A program made the position numbers and the translations under genes. 64,000 nt of DNA from Deinandra increscens subsp. villosa (taxonomy: Eukaryota; Streptophyta; Magnoliopsida; Asterales; Asteraceae), in contig JBCNJP010000006.1 in the NCBI GenBank assembly GCA_039602395.1, forward strand, positions 46,834,325-46,898,324, read 5' to 3'. The notes beneath the pieces were generated by a model. It searched no databases. It was not told where the DNA came from and worked only from the letters and a program-made list of their open reading frames with translations. Numbering within the stretch: the stretch's first letter is position 1; each line of letters starts with the position of its first letter. This document shows, piece by piece, positions 1-13,630 of this stretch.

Positions 1-240
1 CACTAAAAAAGGATAACCCAACCTAACCATATTTAAGACACAAGCCTCATCTTTTTTCGATTATAATCCAAACACGATATCAATGATCTATTACGAATGC
101 GAAAACCAAGTGATTGATTGATTCAAGTATGAGAAGCAATAATAAACGATGAATCAACAAAGTTAATAAACACTTACTATCAGATGATCAAATCATTGAT
201 TAGTATTAGAACTCGAGTTTTGTCTAACACAAAGGTTTCG

Positions 241-974
241 GTTAAGCCACCGAAATCTTTCGCTGGTCTCTCTCAAGTCATGAATTCCCTCTCTCTTTCT
301 TATGTCTATTTCGGTAAACCTTAGCTGGTTGTATGTGAGTTTACACATTTATTACATGGGCCAAAGCCCTTAGTCCCTCGAGTTCAAATCGTATTTTACA
401 AGCCCAAACACATAATAAACTAACATCCAATTACTAAACAATGATTTGATATCTATGATGCGGAAATCAAGTTGTAATAGTAATACTATCAAAACTCGAT
501 TTCTATCTAGCACACAAGTTTCGGTTAAGCCACCGAAATCTTTCTCGGGTCTCTCTCAAGTCACGAATTCTCTCTCTCTCTCTCTCTTGTGTCTATTTCG
601 CCGAACCTTAGCTAGTAGGATGTGAGTTTGCTTAAATACTAACTCACACATTTATTACATGGGCCAAAGCCCTTTCTCCCTCTAGTCTAAACCGTATTTT
701 ACAAGCCCAAAGACATAATTAACTAACACCCAATCACTAAAAAAGGATAACCTAACCTAACCAAATTTAAGACACAAGCCTCATCTTTTTTCGATTATAG
801 TCCAAACACGATATCAATGATCTATCACGAATGCAAAAACCAGGTGATTGATTGATTCAAGTATGAGAAGCAATAATAAACGATGAATCAACAAAGTTAA
901 TAAACACTTACTATCAGATGATCAAATCATTGATTAGTATTAGAACTCGATTTTTGTCTAACACAAAGGTTTCG
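241..974. repeat. Reference dimer of the satellite (short plus long monomer)
   Basis: The short monomer is 241-523 and the long one 524-974. They are clearly homologous from gttaagccaccgaaatcttt through the CT tract, the ccttagct segment, the gggccaaagccc hairpin and the acaagccc segment. The long monomer then carries about 170 further bases (ggataacc, the cctcatctttttt stretch, the repeated gattgatt) that the short one lacks, before both resume at a sequence like caatgatttgat or caaatcattgat. I infer that the short monomer is a deletion derivative of the long one, and that the pair then amplified as a unit. Confidence 0.9.
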
Positions 975-2089
975 GTTAAGCCACCGAAATCTTTCGCTGG
1001 TCTCTCTCAAGTCATGAATTCCCTCTCTCTTTCTTATGTCTATTTCGGTAAACCTTAGCTGGTTGTATGTGAGTTTACACATTTATTACATGGGCCAAAG
1101 CCCTTAGTCCCTCGAGTTCAAATCGTATTTTACAAGCCCAAACACATAATAAACTAACATCCAATTACTAAACAATGATTTGATATCTATGATGCGGAAA
1201 TCAAGTTTTAATAGTAATACTATCAAAACTCGATTTCTATCTAGCACACAAGTTTCGGTTAAGCCACCGAAATCTTTCTCGGGTCTCTCTCAAGTCACGA
1301 ATTCTCTCTCTCTCTCTTGTGTCTATTTCGCCGAACCTTAGCTAGTAGGATGTGAGTTTGCTTAAATACTAACTCACACATTTATTACATGGGCCAAAGC
1401 CCTTTCTCCCTCTAGTCTAAACCGTATTTTACAAGCCCAAAGACATAATTAACTAACACCCAATCACTAAAAAAGGATAACCTAACCTAACCAAATTTAA
1501 GACACAAGCCTCATCTTTTTTCGATTATAGTCCAAACACGATATCAATGATCTATCACGAATGCAAAAACCAGGTGATTGATTGATTCAAGTATGAGAAG
1601 CAATAATAAACGATGAATCAACAAAGTTAATAAACACTTACTATCAGATGATCAAATCATTGATTAGTATTAGAACTCGATTTTTGTCTAACACAAAGGT
1701 TTCGGTTAAGCCACCGAAATCTTTCGCTGGTCTCTCTCAAGTCATGAATTCCCTCTCTCTTTCTTATGTCTATTTCGGTAAACCTTAGCTGGTTGTATGT
1801 GAGTTTACACATTTATTACATGGGCCAAAGCCCTTAGTCCCTCGAGTTCAAATCGTATTTTACAAGCCCAAACACATAATTAACTAACAACCAATCACTA
1901 AACAATGATTTGATATCTATGATGCGGAAATCGAGTTGTAATAGTAATACTATTAAAACTTAATTTCTATCTAGCACACAGGTTTCGGTTAAGCCACCGA
2001 AATCTTTCTCGGGTCTTTCTCAAGTCACAAATTCTCTCTCTCTCTCTTTCTCTCTTGTGTCTATTTCGACGAACCTTAGCTAGTAGGAT

Positions 2090-2115
2090 GTGAGTTTGTT
2101 TAAATACAAACTCAC
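2090..2115. repeat. Inverted repeat (hairpin) in the long monomer
   Basis: The arms are gtgagtttgt and acaaactcac, a perfect 10-base inverted repeat around the six-base loop ttaaat. In other units the right arm reads actaactcac, so the stem is imperfect there. The same palindrome recurs in the related repeats near 51438-51463, where both arms are intact. A second inverted repeat, tttcggt...accgaaa with a taagcc loop, occurs in every monomer. Confidence 0.85.
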
Positions 2116-5100
2116 ACATTTATTACATGGGCCAAAGCCCTTTCTCCCTCTAGTCTAAACCGTATTTTACAAGCCCAAAGACATAATTAACTAACACCCA
2201 ATCACTAAAAAAGGATAACCCAACTTAACCAAATTTAAGACACAAGCCTCATCTTTTTTCGATTATAATCCAATCACGATATCAATGATCTAATACGAAT
2301 GCGAAAACCAAGTGATTGATTGATTCAAGTATGAGAAGCAATAATAAACGATGAATCAACAAAGTTAATAAACACTTACTATCAGGTGATCAAATCATTG
2401 ATTAGTATTAGAACTCGATTTTTGTCTAACACAAAGGTTTCGGTTAAGCCACCGAAATCTTTCGCTGGTCTCTCTCAAGTCATGAATTCCCTCTCTCTTT
2501 CTTATGTGTATTTCGGTAAACCTTAGCTGGTTGTATGTGAGTTTACACATTTATTACATGGGCCAAAGCCCTTAGTCCCTCGAGTTCAAATCGTATTTTA
2601 CAAGCCCAAACACATAATTAACTAACAACCAATCACTAAACAATGATTTGATATCTATGATGCGGAAATCGAGTTGTAATAGTAATACTATCAAAACTCG
2701 ATTTCTATCTAGCACACAAGTTTCGGTTAAGCCACCGAAATCTTTCTCGGGTCTCTCTCAAGTCACGAATTCTCTCTCTTCTCTCTCTCTTGTGTCTATT
2801 TCGACGAACCTTAGCTAGTAGGATGTGAGTTTGCTTAAATACTAACTCACACATTTATTACATGGGCCAAAGCCCTTTCTCCCTCTAGTCTAAACCGTAT
2901 TTTACAAGCCCAAAGACATAATTAACTAACACCCAATCACTAAAAAAGGATAACCCAACCTAACCATATTTAAGACACAAGCCTCATCTTTTTTCGATTA
3001 TAATCCAAACACGATATCAATGATCTATTACGAATGCGAAAACCAAGTGATTGATTGATTCAAGTATGAGAAGCAATAATAAACGATGAATCAACAAAGT
3101 TAATAAACACTTACTATCAGATGATCAAATCATTGATTAGTATTAGAACTCGAGTTTTGTCTAACACAAAGGTTTCGGTTAAGCCACCGAAATCTTTCGC
3201 TGGTCTCTCTCAAGTCATGAATTCCCTCTCTCTTTCTTATGTCTATTTCGGTAAACCTTAGCTGGTTGTATGTGAGTTTACACATTTATTACATGGGCCA
3301 AAGCCCTTAGTCCCTCGAGTTCAAATCGTATTTTACAAGCCCAAACACATAATAAACTAACATCCAATTACTAAACAATGATTTGATATCTATGATGCGG
3401 AAATCAAGTTTTAATAGTAATACTATCAAAACTCGATTTCTATCTAGCACACAAGTTTCGGTTAAGCCACCGAAATCTTTCTCGGGTCTCTCTCAAGTCA
3501 CGAATTCTCTCTCTCTCTCTTGTGTCTATTTCGCCGAACCTTAGCTAGTAGGATGTGAGTTTGCTTAAATACTAACTCACACATTTATTACATGGGCCAA
3601 AGCCCTTTCTCCCTCTAGTCTAAACCGTATTTTACAAGCCCAAAGACATAATTAACTAACACCCAATCACTAAAAAAGGATAACCTAACCTAACCAAATT
3701 TAAGACACAAGCCTCATCTTTTTTCGATTATAGTCCAAACACGATATCAATGATCTATCACGAATGCAAAAACCAGGTGATTGATTGATTCAAGTATGAG
3801 AAGCAATAATAAACGATGAATCAACAAAGTTAATAAACACTTACTATCAGATGATCAAATCATTGATTAGTATTAGAACTCGATTTTTGTCTAACACAAA
3901 GGTTTCGGTTAAGCCACCGAAATCTTTCGCTGGTCTCTCTCAAGTCATGAATTCCCTCTCTCTTTCTTATGTCTATTTCGGTAAACCTTAGCTGGTTGTA
4001 TGTGAGTTTACACATTTATTACATGGGCCAAAGCCCTTAGTCCCTCGAGTTCAAATCGTATTTTACAAGCCCAAACACATAATTAACTAACAACCAATCA
4101 CTAAACAATGATTTGATATCTATGATGCGGAAATCGAGTTGTAATAGTAATACTATTAAAACTTAATTTCTATCTAGCACACAAGTTTCGGTTAAGCCAC
4201 CGAAATCTTTCTCGGGTCTTTCTCAAGTCACAAATTCTCTCTCTCTCTCTCTTTCTCTCTTGTGTCTATTTCGACGAACCTTAGCTAGTAGGATGTGAGT
4301 TTGTTTAAATACAAACTCACACATTTATTACATGGGCCAAAGCCCTTTCTCCCTCTAGTCTAAACCGTATTTTACAAGCCCAAAGACATAATTAACTAAC
4401 ACCCAATCACTAAAAAAGGATAACCCAACTTAACCAAATTTAAGACACAAGCCTCATCTTTTTTCGATTATAATCCAATCACGATATCAATGATCTAATA
4501 CGAATGCGAAAACCAAGTGATTGATTGATTCAAGTATGAGAAGCAATAATAAACGATGAATCAACAAAGTTAATAAACACTTACTATCAGGTGATCAAAT
4601 CATTGATTAGTATTAGAACTCGATTTTTGTCTAACACAAAGGTTTCGGTTAAGCCACCGAAATCTTTCGCTGGTCTCTCTCAAGTCATGAATTCCCTCTC
4701 TCTTTCTTATGTGTATTTCGGTAAACCTTAGCTGGTTGTATGTGAGTTTACACATTTATTACATGGGCCAAAGCCCTTAGTCCCTCGAGTTCAAATCGTA
4801 TTTTACAAGCCCAAACACATAATTAACTAACAACCAATCACTAAACAATGATTTGATATCTATGATGCGGAAATCGAGTTGTAATAGTAATACTATTAAA
4901 ACTTAATTTCTATCTAGCACACAGGTTTCGGTTAAGCCACCGAAATCTTTCTCGGGTCTTTCTCAAGTCACAAATTCTCTCTCTCTCTCTCTTTCTCTCT
5001 TGTGTCTATTTCGACGAACCTTAGCTAGTAGGATGTGAGTTTGTTTAAATACAAACTCACACATTTATTACATGGGCCAAAGCCCTTTCTCCCTCTAGTC

Positions 5101-8100
5101 TAAACCGTATTTTACAAGCCCAAAGACATAATTAACTAACACCAATCACTAAAAAAGGATAACCCAACTTAACCAAATTTAAGACACAAGCCTCATCTTT
5201 TTTCGATTATAATCCAATCACGATATCAATGATCTAATACGAATGCGAAAACCAAGTGATTGATTGATTCAAGTATGAGAAGCAATAATAAACGATGAAT
5301 CAACAAAGTTAATAAACACTTACTATCAGGTGATCAAATCATTGATTAGTATTAGAACTCGATTTTTGTCTAACACAAAGGTTTCGGTTAAGCCACCGAA
5401 ATCTTTCGCTGGTCTCTCTCAAGTCATGAATTCCCTCTCTCTTTCTTATGTGTATTTCGGTAAACCTTAGCTGGTTGTATGTGAGTTTACACATTTATTA
5501 CATGGGCCAAAGCCCTTAGTCCCTCGAGTTCAAATCGTATTTTACAAGCCCAAACACATAATTAACTAACAACCAATCACTAAACAATGATTTGATATCT
5601 ATGATGCGGAAATCGAGTTGTAATAGTAATACTATCAAAACTCGATTTCTATCTAGCACACAAGTTTCGGTTAAGCCACCGAAATCTTTCTCGGGTCTCT
5701 CTCAAGTCACGAATTCTCTCTCTTCTCTCTCTCTTGTGTCTATTTCGACGAACCTTAGCTAGTAGGATGTGAGTTTGCTTAAATACTAACTCACACATTT
5801 ATTACATGGGCCAAAGCCCTTTCTCCCTCTAGTCTAAACCGTATTTTACAAGCCCAAAGACATAATTAACTAACACCCAATCACTAAAAAAGGATAACCC
5901 AACCTAACCATATTTAAGACACAAGCCTCATCTTTTTTCGATTATAATCCAAACACGATATCAATGATCTATTACGAATGCGAAAACCAAGTGATTGATT
6001 GATTCAAGTATGAGAAGCAATAATAAACGATGAATCAACAAAGTTAATAAACACTTACTATCAGATGATCAAATCATTGATTAGTATTAGAACTCGAGTT
6101 TTGTCTAACACAAAGGTTTCGGTTAAGCCACCGAAATCTTTCGCTGGTCTCTCTCAAGTCATGAATTCCCTCTCTCTTTCTTATGTCTATTTCGGTAAAC
6201 CTTAGCTGGTTGTATGTGAGTTTACACATTTATTACATGGGCCAAAGCCCTTAGTCCCTCGAGTTCAAATCGTATTTTACAAGCCCAAACACATAATAAA
6301 CTAACATCCAATTACTAAACAATGATTTGATATCTATGATGCGGAAATCAAGTTTTAATAGTAATACTATCAAAACTCGATTTCTATCTAGCACACAAGT
6401 TTCGGTTAAGCCACCGAAATCTTTCTCGGGTCTCTCTCAAGTCACGAATTCTCTCTCTCTCTCTTGTGTCTATTTCGCCGAACCTTAGCTAGTAGGATGT
6501 GAGTTTGCTTAAATACTAACTCACACATTTATTTACATGGGCCAAAGCCCTTTCTCCCTCTAGTCTAAACCGTATTTTACAAGCCCAAAGACATAATTAA
6601 CTAACACCCAATCACTAAAAAAGGATAACCTAACCTAACCAAATTTAAGACACAAGCCTCATCTTTTTTCGATTATAGTCCAAACACGATATCAATGATC
6701 TATCACGAATGCAAAAACCAGGTGATTGATTGATTCAAGTATGAGAAGCAATAATAAACGATGAATCAACAAAGTTAATAAACACTTACTATCAGATGAT
6801 CAAATCATTGATTAGTATTAGAACTCGATTTTTGTCTAACACAAAGGTTTCGGTTAAGCCACCGAAATCTTTCGCTGGTCTCTCTCAAGTCATGAATTCC
6901 CTCTCTCTTTCTTATGTCTATTTCGGTAAACCTTAGCTGGTTGTATGTGAGTTTACACATTTATTACATGGGCCAAAGCCCTTAGTCCCTCGAGTTCAAA
7001 TCGTATTTTACAAGCCCAAACACATAATTAACTAACAACCAATCACTAAACAATGATTTGATATCTATGATGCGGAAATCGAGTTGTAATAGTAATACTA
7101 TTAAAACTTAATTTCTATCTAGCACACAGGTTTCGGTTAAGCCACCGAAATCTTTCTCGGGTCTTTCTCAAGTCACAAATTCTCTCTCTCTCTCTCTTTC
7201 TCTCTTGTGTCTATTTCGACGAACCTTAGCTAGTAGGATGTGAGTTTGTTTAAATACAAACTCACACATTTATTACATGGGCCAAAGCCCTTTCTCCCTC
7301 TAGTCTAAACCGTATTTTACAAGCCCAAAGACATAATTAACTAACACCCAATCACTAAAAAAGGATAACCCAACTTAACCAAATTTAAGACACAAGCCTC
7401 ATCTTTTTTCGATTATAATCCAATCACGATATCAATGATCTAATACGAATGCGAAAACCAAGTGATTGATTGATTCAAGTATGAGAAGCAATAATAAACG
7501 ATGAATCAACAAAGTTAATAAACACTTACTATCAGGTGATCAAATCATTGATTAGTATTAGAACTCGATTTTTGTCTAACACAAAGGTTTCGGTTAAGCC
7601 ACCGAAATCTTTCGCTGGTCTCTCTCAAGTCATGAATTCCCTCTCTCTTTCTTATGTGTATTTCGGTAAACCTTAGCTGGTTGTATGTGAGTTTACACAT
7701 TTATTACATGGGCCAAAGCCCTTAGTCCCTCGAGTTCAAATCGTATTTTACAAGCCCAAACACATAATTAACTAACAACCAATCACTAAACAATGATTTG
7801 ATATCTATGATGCGGAAATCGAGTTGTAATAGTAATACTATTAAAACTTAATTTCTATCTAGCACACAGGTTTCGGTTAAGCCACCGAAATCTTTCTCGG
7901 GTCTTTCTCAAGTCACAAATTCTCTCTCTCTCTCTCTTTCTCTCTTGTGTCTATTTCGACGAACCTTAGCTAGTAGGATGTGAGTTTGTTTAAATACAAA
8001 CTCACACATTTATTACATGGGCCAAAGCCCTTTCTCCCTCTAGTCTAAACCGTATTTTACAAGCCCAAAGACATAATTAACTAACACCCAATCACTAAAA

Positions 8101-10866
8101 AAGGATAACCCAGCTTAACCAAATTTAAGACACAAGCCTCATCTTTTTTCGATTATAATCCAATCACGATATCAATGATCTAATACGAATGCGAAAACCA
8201 AGTGATTGATTGATTCAAGTATGAGAAGCAATAATAAACGATGAATCAACAAAGTTAATAAACACTTACTATCAGGTGATCAAATCATTGATTAGTATTA
8301 GAACTCGATATTTGTCTAACACAAAGGTTTCGGTTAAGCCACCGAAATCTTTCGCTGGTCTCTCTCAAGTCATGAATTCCCTCTCTCTTTCTTATGTGTA
8401 TTTCGGTAAACCTTAGCTGGTTGTATGTGAGTTTACACATTTATTACATGGGCCAAAGCCCTTAGTCCCTCGAGTTCAAATCGTATTTTACAAGCCCAAA
8501 CACATAATTAACTAACAACCAATCACTAAACAATGATTTGATATCTATGATGCGGAAATCGAGTTGTAATAGTAATACTATTAAAACTTAATTTCTATCT
8601 AGCACACAGGTTTCGGTTAAGCCACCGAAATCTTTCTCGGGTCTTTCTCAAGTCACAAATTCTCTCTCTCTCTCTCTTTCTCTCTTGTGTCTATTTCGAC
8701 GAACCTTAGCTAGTAGGATGTGAGTTTGTTTAAATACAAACTCACACATTTATTACATGGGCCAAAACCCTTTCTCCCTCTAGTCTAAACCGTATTTTAC
8801 AAGCCCAAAGACATAATTAACTAACACCAATCATTAAAAAAGGATAACCCAGCTTAACCAAATTTAAGACACAAGCCTCATCTTTTTTCGATTATAATCC
8901 AATCACGATATCAATGATCTAATACGAATGCGAAAACCAAGTGATTGATTGATTCAAGTATGAGAAGCAATAATAAACGATGAATCAACAAAGTTAATAA
9001 ACACTTACTATCAGGTGATCAAATCATTGATTAGTATTAGAACTCGATTTTTGTCTAACACAAAGGTTTCGGTTAAGCCACCGAAATCTTTCGCTGGTCT
9101 CTCTCAAGTCATGAATTCCCTCTCTCTTTCTTATGTGTATTTCGGTAAACCTTAGCTGGTTGTATGTGAGTTTACACATTTATTACATGGGCCAAAGCCC
9201 TTAGTCCCTCGAGTTCAAATCGTATTTTACAAGCCCAAACACATAATTAACTAACAACCAATCACTAAACAATGATTTGATATCTATGATGCGGAAATCG
9301 AGTTGTAATAGTAATACTATCAAAACTCGATTCCTATCTAGCACACAAGTTTCGGTTAAGCCACCGAAATCTTTCTCGGGTCTCTCTCAAGTCACGAATT
9401 CTCTCTCTCTCTCTCTCTCTTGTGTCTATTTCGACGAACCTTAGCTAGTAGGATGTGAGTTTGCTTAAATACTAACTCACACATTTATTACATGGGCCAA
9501 AGCCCTTTCTCCCTCTAGTCTAAACCGTATTTTACAAGCCCAAAGACATAATTAACTAACACCCAATCACTAAAAAAGGATAACCCAACCTAACCATATT
9601 TAAGACACAAGCCTCATCTTTTTTCGATTATAATCCAAACACGATATCAATGATCTATTACGAATGCGAAAACCAAGTGATTGATTGATTCAAGTATGAG
9701 AAGCAATAATAAACGATGAATCAACAAAGTTAATAAACACTTACTATCAGATGATCAAATCATTGATTAGTATTAGAACTCGAGTTTTGTCTAACACAAA
9801 GGTTTCGGTTAAGCCACCGAAATCTTTCGCTGGTCTCTCTCAAGTCATGAATTCCCTCTCTCTTTCTTATGTCTATTTCGGTAAACCTTAGCTGGTTGTA
9901 TGTGAGTTTACACATTTATTACATGGGCCAAAGCCCTTAGTCCCTCGAGTTCAAATCGTATTTTACAAGCCCAAACACATAATAAACTAACATCCAATTA
10001 CTAAACAATGATTTGATATCTATGATGCGGAAATCAAGTTTTAATAGTAATACTATCAAAACTCGATTTCTATCTAGCACACAAGTTTCGGTTAAGCCAC
10101 CGAAATCTTTCTCGGGTCTCTCTCAAGTCACGAATTCTCTCTCTCTCTCTCTCTTGTGTCTATTTCGACGAACCTTAGCTAGTAGGATGTGAGTTTGTTT
10201 AAATACTAACTCACACATTTATTACATGGGCCAAAGCCCTTTCTCCCTCTAGTCTAAACCGTATTTTACAAGCCCAAAGACATAATTAACTAACACCCAA
10301 TCACTAAAAAAGGATAACCTAACTTAACCAAATTTAAGACACAAGCCTCATCTTTTTTCGATTATAATCCAAACACGATATCAATGATCTAATCACGAAT
10401 GCGAAAACCAAGTGATTGATTGATTCAAGTATGAGAAGCAATAATAAACGATGAATCAACAAAGTTAATAAACACTTACTATCAGATGATCAAATCATTG
10501 ATTAGTATTAGAACTCGATTTTTGTCTAACACAAAGGTTTCGGTTAAGCCACCGAAATCTTTCGCTGGTCTCTCTCAAGTCATGAATTCCCTCTCTCTTT
10601 CTTATGTGTATTTCGGTAAACCTTAGCTGGTTGTATGTGAGTTTACACATTTATTACATGGGCCAAAGCCCTTAGTCCCTCGAGTTCAAATCGTATTTTA
10701 CAAGCCCAAACACATAATTAACTAACAACCAATCACTAAACAATGATTTGATATCTATGATGCGGAAATCGAGTTGTAATAGTAATACTATCAAAACTCG
10801 ATTTCTATCTAGCACACAAGTTTCGGTTAAGCCACCGAAATCTTTCTCGGGTCTCTCTCAAGTCAC

Positions 10867-10901
<35 letters not shown>

Positions 10902-13100
10902 TCTATTTCGACGAACCTTAGCTAGTAGGATGTGAGTTTGCTTAAATACTAACTCACACATTTATTACATGGGCCAAAGCCCTTTCTCCCTCTAGTCTAA
11001 ACCGTATTTTACAAGCCCAAAGACATAATTAACTAACACCCAATCACTAAAAAAGGATAACCGAACTTAACCAAATTTAAGACACAAGCCTCATCTTTTT
11101 TCGATTATAATCCAATCACGATATCAATGATCTAATACGAATGCGAAAACCAAGTGATTGATTGATTCAAGTATGAGAAGCAATAATAAACGATGAATCA
11201 ACAAAGTTAATAAACACTTACTATCAGGTGATCAAATCATTGATTAGTATTAGAACTCGATTTTTGTCTAACACAAAGGTTTCGGTTAAGCCACCGAAAT
11301 CTTTCGCTGGTCTCTCTCAAGTCATGAATTCCCTCTCTCTTTCTTATGTGTATTTCGGTAAACCTTAGCTGGTTGTATGTGAGTTTACACATTTATTACA
11401 TGGGCCAAAGCCCTTAGTCCCTCGAGTTCAAATCGTATTTTACAAGCCCAAACACATAATTAACTAACAACCAATCACTAAACAATGATTTGATATCTAT
11501 GATGCGGAAATCGAGTTGTAATAGTAATACTATCAAAACTCGATTTCTATCTAGCACACAAGTTTCGGTTAAGCCACCGAAATCTTTCTCGGGTCTCTCT
11601 CAAGTCATGAATTCTCTCTCTCTCTCTCTCTTGTGTCTATTTCGACGAACCTTAGCTAGTAGGATGTGAGTTTGCTTAAATACTAACTCACACATTTATT
11701 ACATGGGCCAAAGCCCTTTCTCCCTCTAGTCTAAACCGTATTTTACAAGCCCAAAGACATAATTAACTAACACCCAATCACTAAAAAAGGATAACCGAAC
11801 GTAACCAAGTTTAAGACACAAGCCTCATCTTTTTTCAATTATAGTCCAAACACGATATCAATGATTTATCACGAATGCGAAAACCAGGTGATTGTTTGAT
11901 TCAAGTATGAGAAGCAATAATAAACGATGAATCAACAAAGTTAATAAACACTTACTATCAGGTGATCAAATCATTGATTAGTATTAGAACTCGATTTTTG
12001 TCTAACACAAAGGTTTCGGTTAAGCCACCGAAATCTTTCGCTGGTCTCTCTCAAGTCATGAATTCCCTCTCTCTTTCTTATGTGTATTTCGGTAAACCTT
12101 AGCTGGTTGTATGTGAGTTTACACATTTATTACATGGGCCAAAGCCCTTAGTCCCTCGAGTTCAAATCGTATTTTACAAGCCCAAACACATAATTAACTA
12201 ACAACCAATCACTAAACAATGATTTGATATCTATGATGCGGAAATCGAGTTGTAATAGTAATACTATCAAAACTCGGTTTCTATCTAGCACACAAGTTTC
12301 GGTTAAGCCACCGAAATCTTTCTCGGGTCTCTCTCAAGTCATGAATTCTCTCTCTCTCTCTCTCTTGTGTCTATTTCGACGAACCTTAGCTAGTAGGATG
12401 TGAGTTTGCTTAAATACTAACTCATACATTTATTACATGGGCCAAAGCCCTTTCTCCCTCTAGTCTAAACCGTATTTTACAAGCCCAAAGACATAATTAA
12501 CTAACACCCAATCACTAAAAAAGGATAACCGAACGTAACCAAGTTTAAGACACAAGCCTCATCTTTTTTCAATTATAGTCCAAACACGATATCAATGATT
12601 TATCACGAATGCGAAAACCAGGTGATTGTTTGATTCAAGTATGAGAAGCAATAATAAACGATGAATCAACAAAGTTAATAAACACTTACTATCAGATGAT
12701 CAAATCATTGATTAGTATTACAACTCGATTTTTGTCTAACACAAAGGTTTCGGTTAAGCCACCGAAATCTTTTGCTGGTCTCTCTCAAGTCATGAATTCC
12801 CTCTCTCTTTCTTTTCTCTATTTCGGTAAACCTTAGCTGGTTGTATGTGAGTTTACACATTTATTACATGGGCGAAAGCCCTTAGTCCCTAGAGTTCAAA
12901 TCGTATTTTACAAGCCCGAACACATAATTAACTAATAACCAATCACTAAACAATGATTTGATATCTATGATGCGGATATCGAGTTGTAATTGTAATACTA
13001 TTAAAACTCGATTTCTATCTAGCACACAGGTTTCGGTTAAGCCACCGAAATCTTTCTCTGGTCTCTCTAAAGTCACGAATTCTCTCTCTCTTGTGTCTAT

Positions 13101-13625
13101 AGTGTCTAAGCCTTGTTATATGATCTTTTGAGGCTCGCCAACACAAGAGTGTCTAAGCCTAGGAAAAACATTAAATGGTTCACTCGAATGAGTGAACGAT
13201 TTGGTTGTGAGTTTGTGAAGCATGACACACAATCATTCAAGAAACTTAATCCCATGGTGAAACATATGATCCAGTTGGGTTGTATCCTTTTATGCATGTC
13301 TTGCTTACACGAATAAGTCACAAACAAGAATCATTAGAACCAGGTATGTTTCATAAAGAATCTTCAACTTATATTATTTGTCTGATGTAAAATCAATGAA
13401 AAGCAAAGTATTAATCCTAGACAAGCTAGGTCAAAACAACCATTTGTTTTAAATACTATCAAGGAGGTGAAAGACATGATCGAAAGCAAATGGCCTTAAA
13501 AGGGTAATTCGAATCATGTGTCCCTCGATTAAGCTTTTCTTAGTTTCACATTCCTACAAGGCATTCAAGATGTCAGGCATGGATGCATTGGTGGAAAACC
13601 TGTGAAAATCTAATAACATTAGTTT
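13101..13625. other. Unassigned sequence between satellite and solo LTR
   Basis: The satellite ends abruptly after its CT tract near 13100. The next ~525 bases show no transposon protein, terminal repeat or RNA gene that I recognise. A 67-codon plus-strand ORF (13113-13316) overlaps a 73-codon minus-strand ORF. Neither has a recognisable motif and both are short enough to be chance. The sequence is interrupted by the solo LTR and continues at 16189. Confidence 0.5.
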
Positions 13626-13630
13626 GAATA
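13626..13630. repeat. Target-site duplication, left copy (solo LTR)
   Basis: GAATA lies immediately before the TGTCACACCC terminus of the solo LTR. The same five bases follow its other terminus at 16184-16188. Five bases is the usual duplication length for LTR retrotransposon integrase. Confidence 0.9.

Larger units (their letters stand above)
1..13100. repeat. Satellite array, ~735-bp dimeric repeat unit
   Basis: A head-to-tail array fills the first 13.1 kb and continues past the left edge. The landmark gttaagccaccgaaat falls at 241, 524, 975, 1258, 1705, 1988, 2443, 2726 and so on. Spacing alternates between about 283 and 447-455 bases, so the unit is a short plus a long monomer. The long monomer's marker ggataacc occurs about every 736 bases from 11 to 12526, giving roughly 18 units. 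The short monomer matches the long one except for an internal gap of about 170 bases. Each monomer holds a (CT)n tract of variable length and three inverted repeats. No ORF of note exists. Units near the right edge (from about 11050) are the most diverged, as expected at a satellite border. A related family, inverted, lies at 51090-53115. Confidence 0.97.

Noticed and set aside
1..13100. CRISPR-like array or telomere repeat (cctaacctaacc words)
   Set aside because: The period is about 735 bases with no spacers, and the cctaacc words are isolated inside a long monomer.
13113..13316. 67-codon ORF beside the satellite edge
   Set aside because: Short, unrecognised, and overlapped by an equally long antisense ORF; likely chance.
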